Below are positions 62,836 to 64,000 of a DNA stretch of 64,000 bases, in pieces. Both the position numbers and the translations under genes were made by a program. Each line of letters begins with the position of its first letter. Within the stretch, counting starts at the first letter, position 1. The DNA comes from Bacteroidia bacterium (GTDB lineage: Bacteria > Bacteroidota > Ignavibacteria > SZUA-365): assembly GCA_027493955.1 (NCBI GenBank), contig JAOSJT010000001.1, forward strand, positions 1,285,131-1,349,130. The letters run 5' to 3'. The notes beneath the pieces are model-generated. The model searched no databases. It saw only the letters and a list, made by a program, of their open reading frames with translations, and was not told the DNA's origin.

Positions 62836-63328
62836 GATACCGTCCTTTCAGACAGGAACTGAAGAAAATCCATCTCGGATCCGACCACGCATGTTAGCTC
62901 ATCCGCACAGGTATGCGTAGAGGTGATAGCACCTCGGCTCTCGGGAATGCGTGTACGATACAGATGGTCCGGCAGACTGGCACAAAATAGTTTCCCCGTT
63001 GTACGAAATCAACCCAAAATGCAATTCCACTTTTTTTCCTGCCCCACTAGTCGTGTATGAGACTGGTCGCAGGCGAGGTCGTCAAGCCGGTCCGGCTGGA
63101 AAACGCTCGTACGTTCTCGGGCTGATCTAGGTAGTACCACCCATAAAAATAGGTGCTACCACCTATTTCTCTGCTCTCCCAGGTTTGCGTAATTACTATT
63201 GTCATAATTCTCAAACGTGTCGCTCCCTGGCTCCCTGTGTCAACCGCGGGTCACATCACCATTTGTACGGTGCTGCGTCCCGTCAAGAAAAGGAATTGGT
63301 ATGCATTGTTTGCGCAGGAGTCCCTGTC
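62836..63328. other. Intergenic divergent region without a supported gene
   Basis: It separates the minus-strand membrane-protein gene from the plus-strand sorting-domain gene and should hold both promoters. An imperfect inverted repeat of about 12-bp arms (AGGTAGTACCACC ... GGTGCTACCACCT) is at about 63129-63163. Nothing else stands out. Confidence 0.5.
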
Positions 63329-63844
63329 ATGAAATCCGCCATGGTATTGATCTGTGTCGTCGCCATCACCGCGCTCCGCCCGTCCCCGAGCTGTGCGCAA
63401 CACTTGAGTGACTCACCCGTTCCGCTACCGCTCGTCGCGATGCTGCAAGGCACAAACGCGGTTGCCTGTCTATCGCATAACGTTCAGCGGACGGGTGCTT
63501 CCCTGCGGGAAACATCCTTCAACCCACATCCCAATCCGACCGATCTCACGGCAATGAACGACAGCGTGAACTCCCGCGGCCGGGGTTTCATGCTTGAACA
63601 GAATTACCCGAATCCCTTCAATCCCGGCACAGTGATTCGCTTCTCTATTCCCGAAGATGCGCTCGTGAGCATCCGTCTGTACAATCTGCTCGGTGTTGAA
63701 TTGATGGTTCTGCTTAACGAGCACCGACGTGCCGGATCCCACAGCATCACCGTGGACGGCAGAAAGCTGGCCACCGGCAGCTACCTCTATGCGCTCGAAC
63801 TCCCCGGACGGCGTCTCGTACGCATGATGACGGTGGTACGATGA
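63329..63844 (+). CDS. Small secreted protein with type IX-like C-terminal sorting domain
   Basis: The 171-residue protein has a signal peptide (MKSAMVLICVVAITALRPSP, then SCAQ) and a C-terminal sorting-type domain: QNYPNPFNPGTVIRFSIPED, then ALVSIRLYNLLGVELMVLLN and LATGSYLYALEL. The short middle (about 30-85) shows no domain, so the protein is little more than signal plus sorting tail. AGGAG lies about 10 nt before the ATG at 63329. The NYPNPFNP motif is the best taxonomic marker of the window. It may be surface-attached. Confidence 0.85.
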   Translation: MKSAMVLICVVAITALRPSPSCAQHLSDSPVPLPLVAMLQGTNAVACLSHNVQRTGASLRETSFNPHPNPTDLTAMNDSVNSRGRGFMLEQNYPNPFNPGTVIRFSIPEDALVSIRLYNLLGVELMVLLNEHRRAGSHSITVDGRKLATGSYLYALELPGRRLVRMMTVVR

Positions 63845-63887
63845 TTTCAATGGAAGAACGCTCTCCTCTCTCTCCCGCAAACGCACA

Positions 63888-63911
63888 CAGGGCGCGGTTA
63901 CCCGCGCCCTG
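63888..63911. terminator. Hairpin between convergent genes, likely terminator
   Basis: The 10-bp stem CAGGGCGCGG/CCGCGCCCTG has a 4-base loop. T-runs on both sides are weak (CGTTTGA; GTGCGTTTG). It lies between the plus-strand sorting-domain gene and a minus-strand reading frame at the window edge. Confidence 0.6.
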
Positions 63912-63935
63912 CGTTTGATCGTACCGATGTGATAA

Positions 63936-64000
63936 TCACGCTTCCGGCGCGGTGGCCATTTTCCCGAGATCACGGTCAATGAGGTACAATCCCCTGCCAT
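63936..64000 (-). CDS. 3' end of a gene that continues past the window
   Basis: The minus strand from the window edge reads GRGLYLIDRDLGKMATAPEA and then TGA at 63936-63938. The composition is protein-like, and the frame lies on the far side of a convergent-type hairpin. Only about 20 residues are visible, so the product cannot be named. Confidence 0.4.
   Translation of the reverse strand, partial: GRGLYLIDRDLGKMATAPEA

Overview
The window is a GC-rich bacterial chromosome segment (my visual impression is 55-60% GC). The best taxonomic clues are two short proteins: a secreted protein at 63329-63844 whose C-terminal domain carries the NYPNPFNP motif of type IX-like sorting domains, and a 31-residue mS38/COX24-like basic protein at 43785-43880. 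Together they suggest the Bacteroidota/Chlorobiota/Ignavibacteriota (FCB) group, most like an Ignavibacteria/Kapabacteria-type lineage. This is inference, since there is no rRNA in the window.

Layout. (1) 1-7.1 kb: a five-gene minus-strand operon (glycine-zipper protein, HExxH protein, unknown protein, peptidoglycan-binding/DUF2272/GIY-YIG fusion, amidohydrolase). It is preceded by a consensus sigma-54 promoter with TGCGAA-type dyads and faces a convergent sigma-54 activator gene. (2) 7.1-13.4 kb: an accessory zone with higBA, a RecQ-phosphoribosyltransferase fusion coupled to a DprA-like gene, a hicBA pair with a stop codon inside hicA, and many small intergenic repeats. (3) 13.4-17.2 kb: an NtrB/NtrC-like two-component pair. 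(4) 17.3-25.6 kb: two arrays of roughly 50-bp repeats flank a three-gene operon (sigma-like protein, HxxxCxxC anti-sigma-like protein, membrane protein with Lon-type protease and LamG-like domains). One array is interrupted by a complete IS3-family element. (5) 25.7-28.1 kb: a pilin-like protein and an OmpR-type two-component pair. (6) 28.5-37.9 kb: a Wsp-like chemosensory operon (cheW-cheR-cheW-mcp-cheA-cheB-REC/kinase), with cheA split at an 8-nt homopolymer. (7) 38.2-47.4 kb: housekeeping genes (purB, an HtrA-type protease, plsY, sppA, an HU gene, a HIT protein, a UbiA-family transferase, a DUF362 protein). (8) 47.4-52.3 kb: a propeller sensor kinase with a REC-kinase partner. (9) 52.4-59.2 kb: a lutABC-HD-homoaconitase-like-MmgE/PrpD operon. 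(10) 59.3-60.4 kb: a cluster of tandem insertion-sequence ends without transposase. (11) 60.4-64 kb: a DUF72 protein, a membrane protein, the sorting-domain protein and a partial gene at the edge.

How the parts work together. The first operon looks like a sigma-54-switched set of wall- or envelope-targeting proteins. The sigma-like/anti-sigma-like/protease operon looks like a self-contained transmembrane signalling unit in which proteolysis could release a transcription factor. The RecQ/DprA pair resembles the phosphoribosyltransferase plus DprA pairing of ShosTA-type phage defence. The chemosensory operon ends in a REC-histidine kinase rather than a cyclase, so its output is probably a further phosphorelay. 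The lut-aconitase-PrpD operon suggests catabolism of lactate or related hydroxy and tricarboxylic acids. All functional links are inferred from sequence motifs and gene order.
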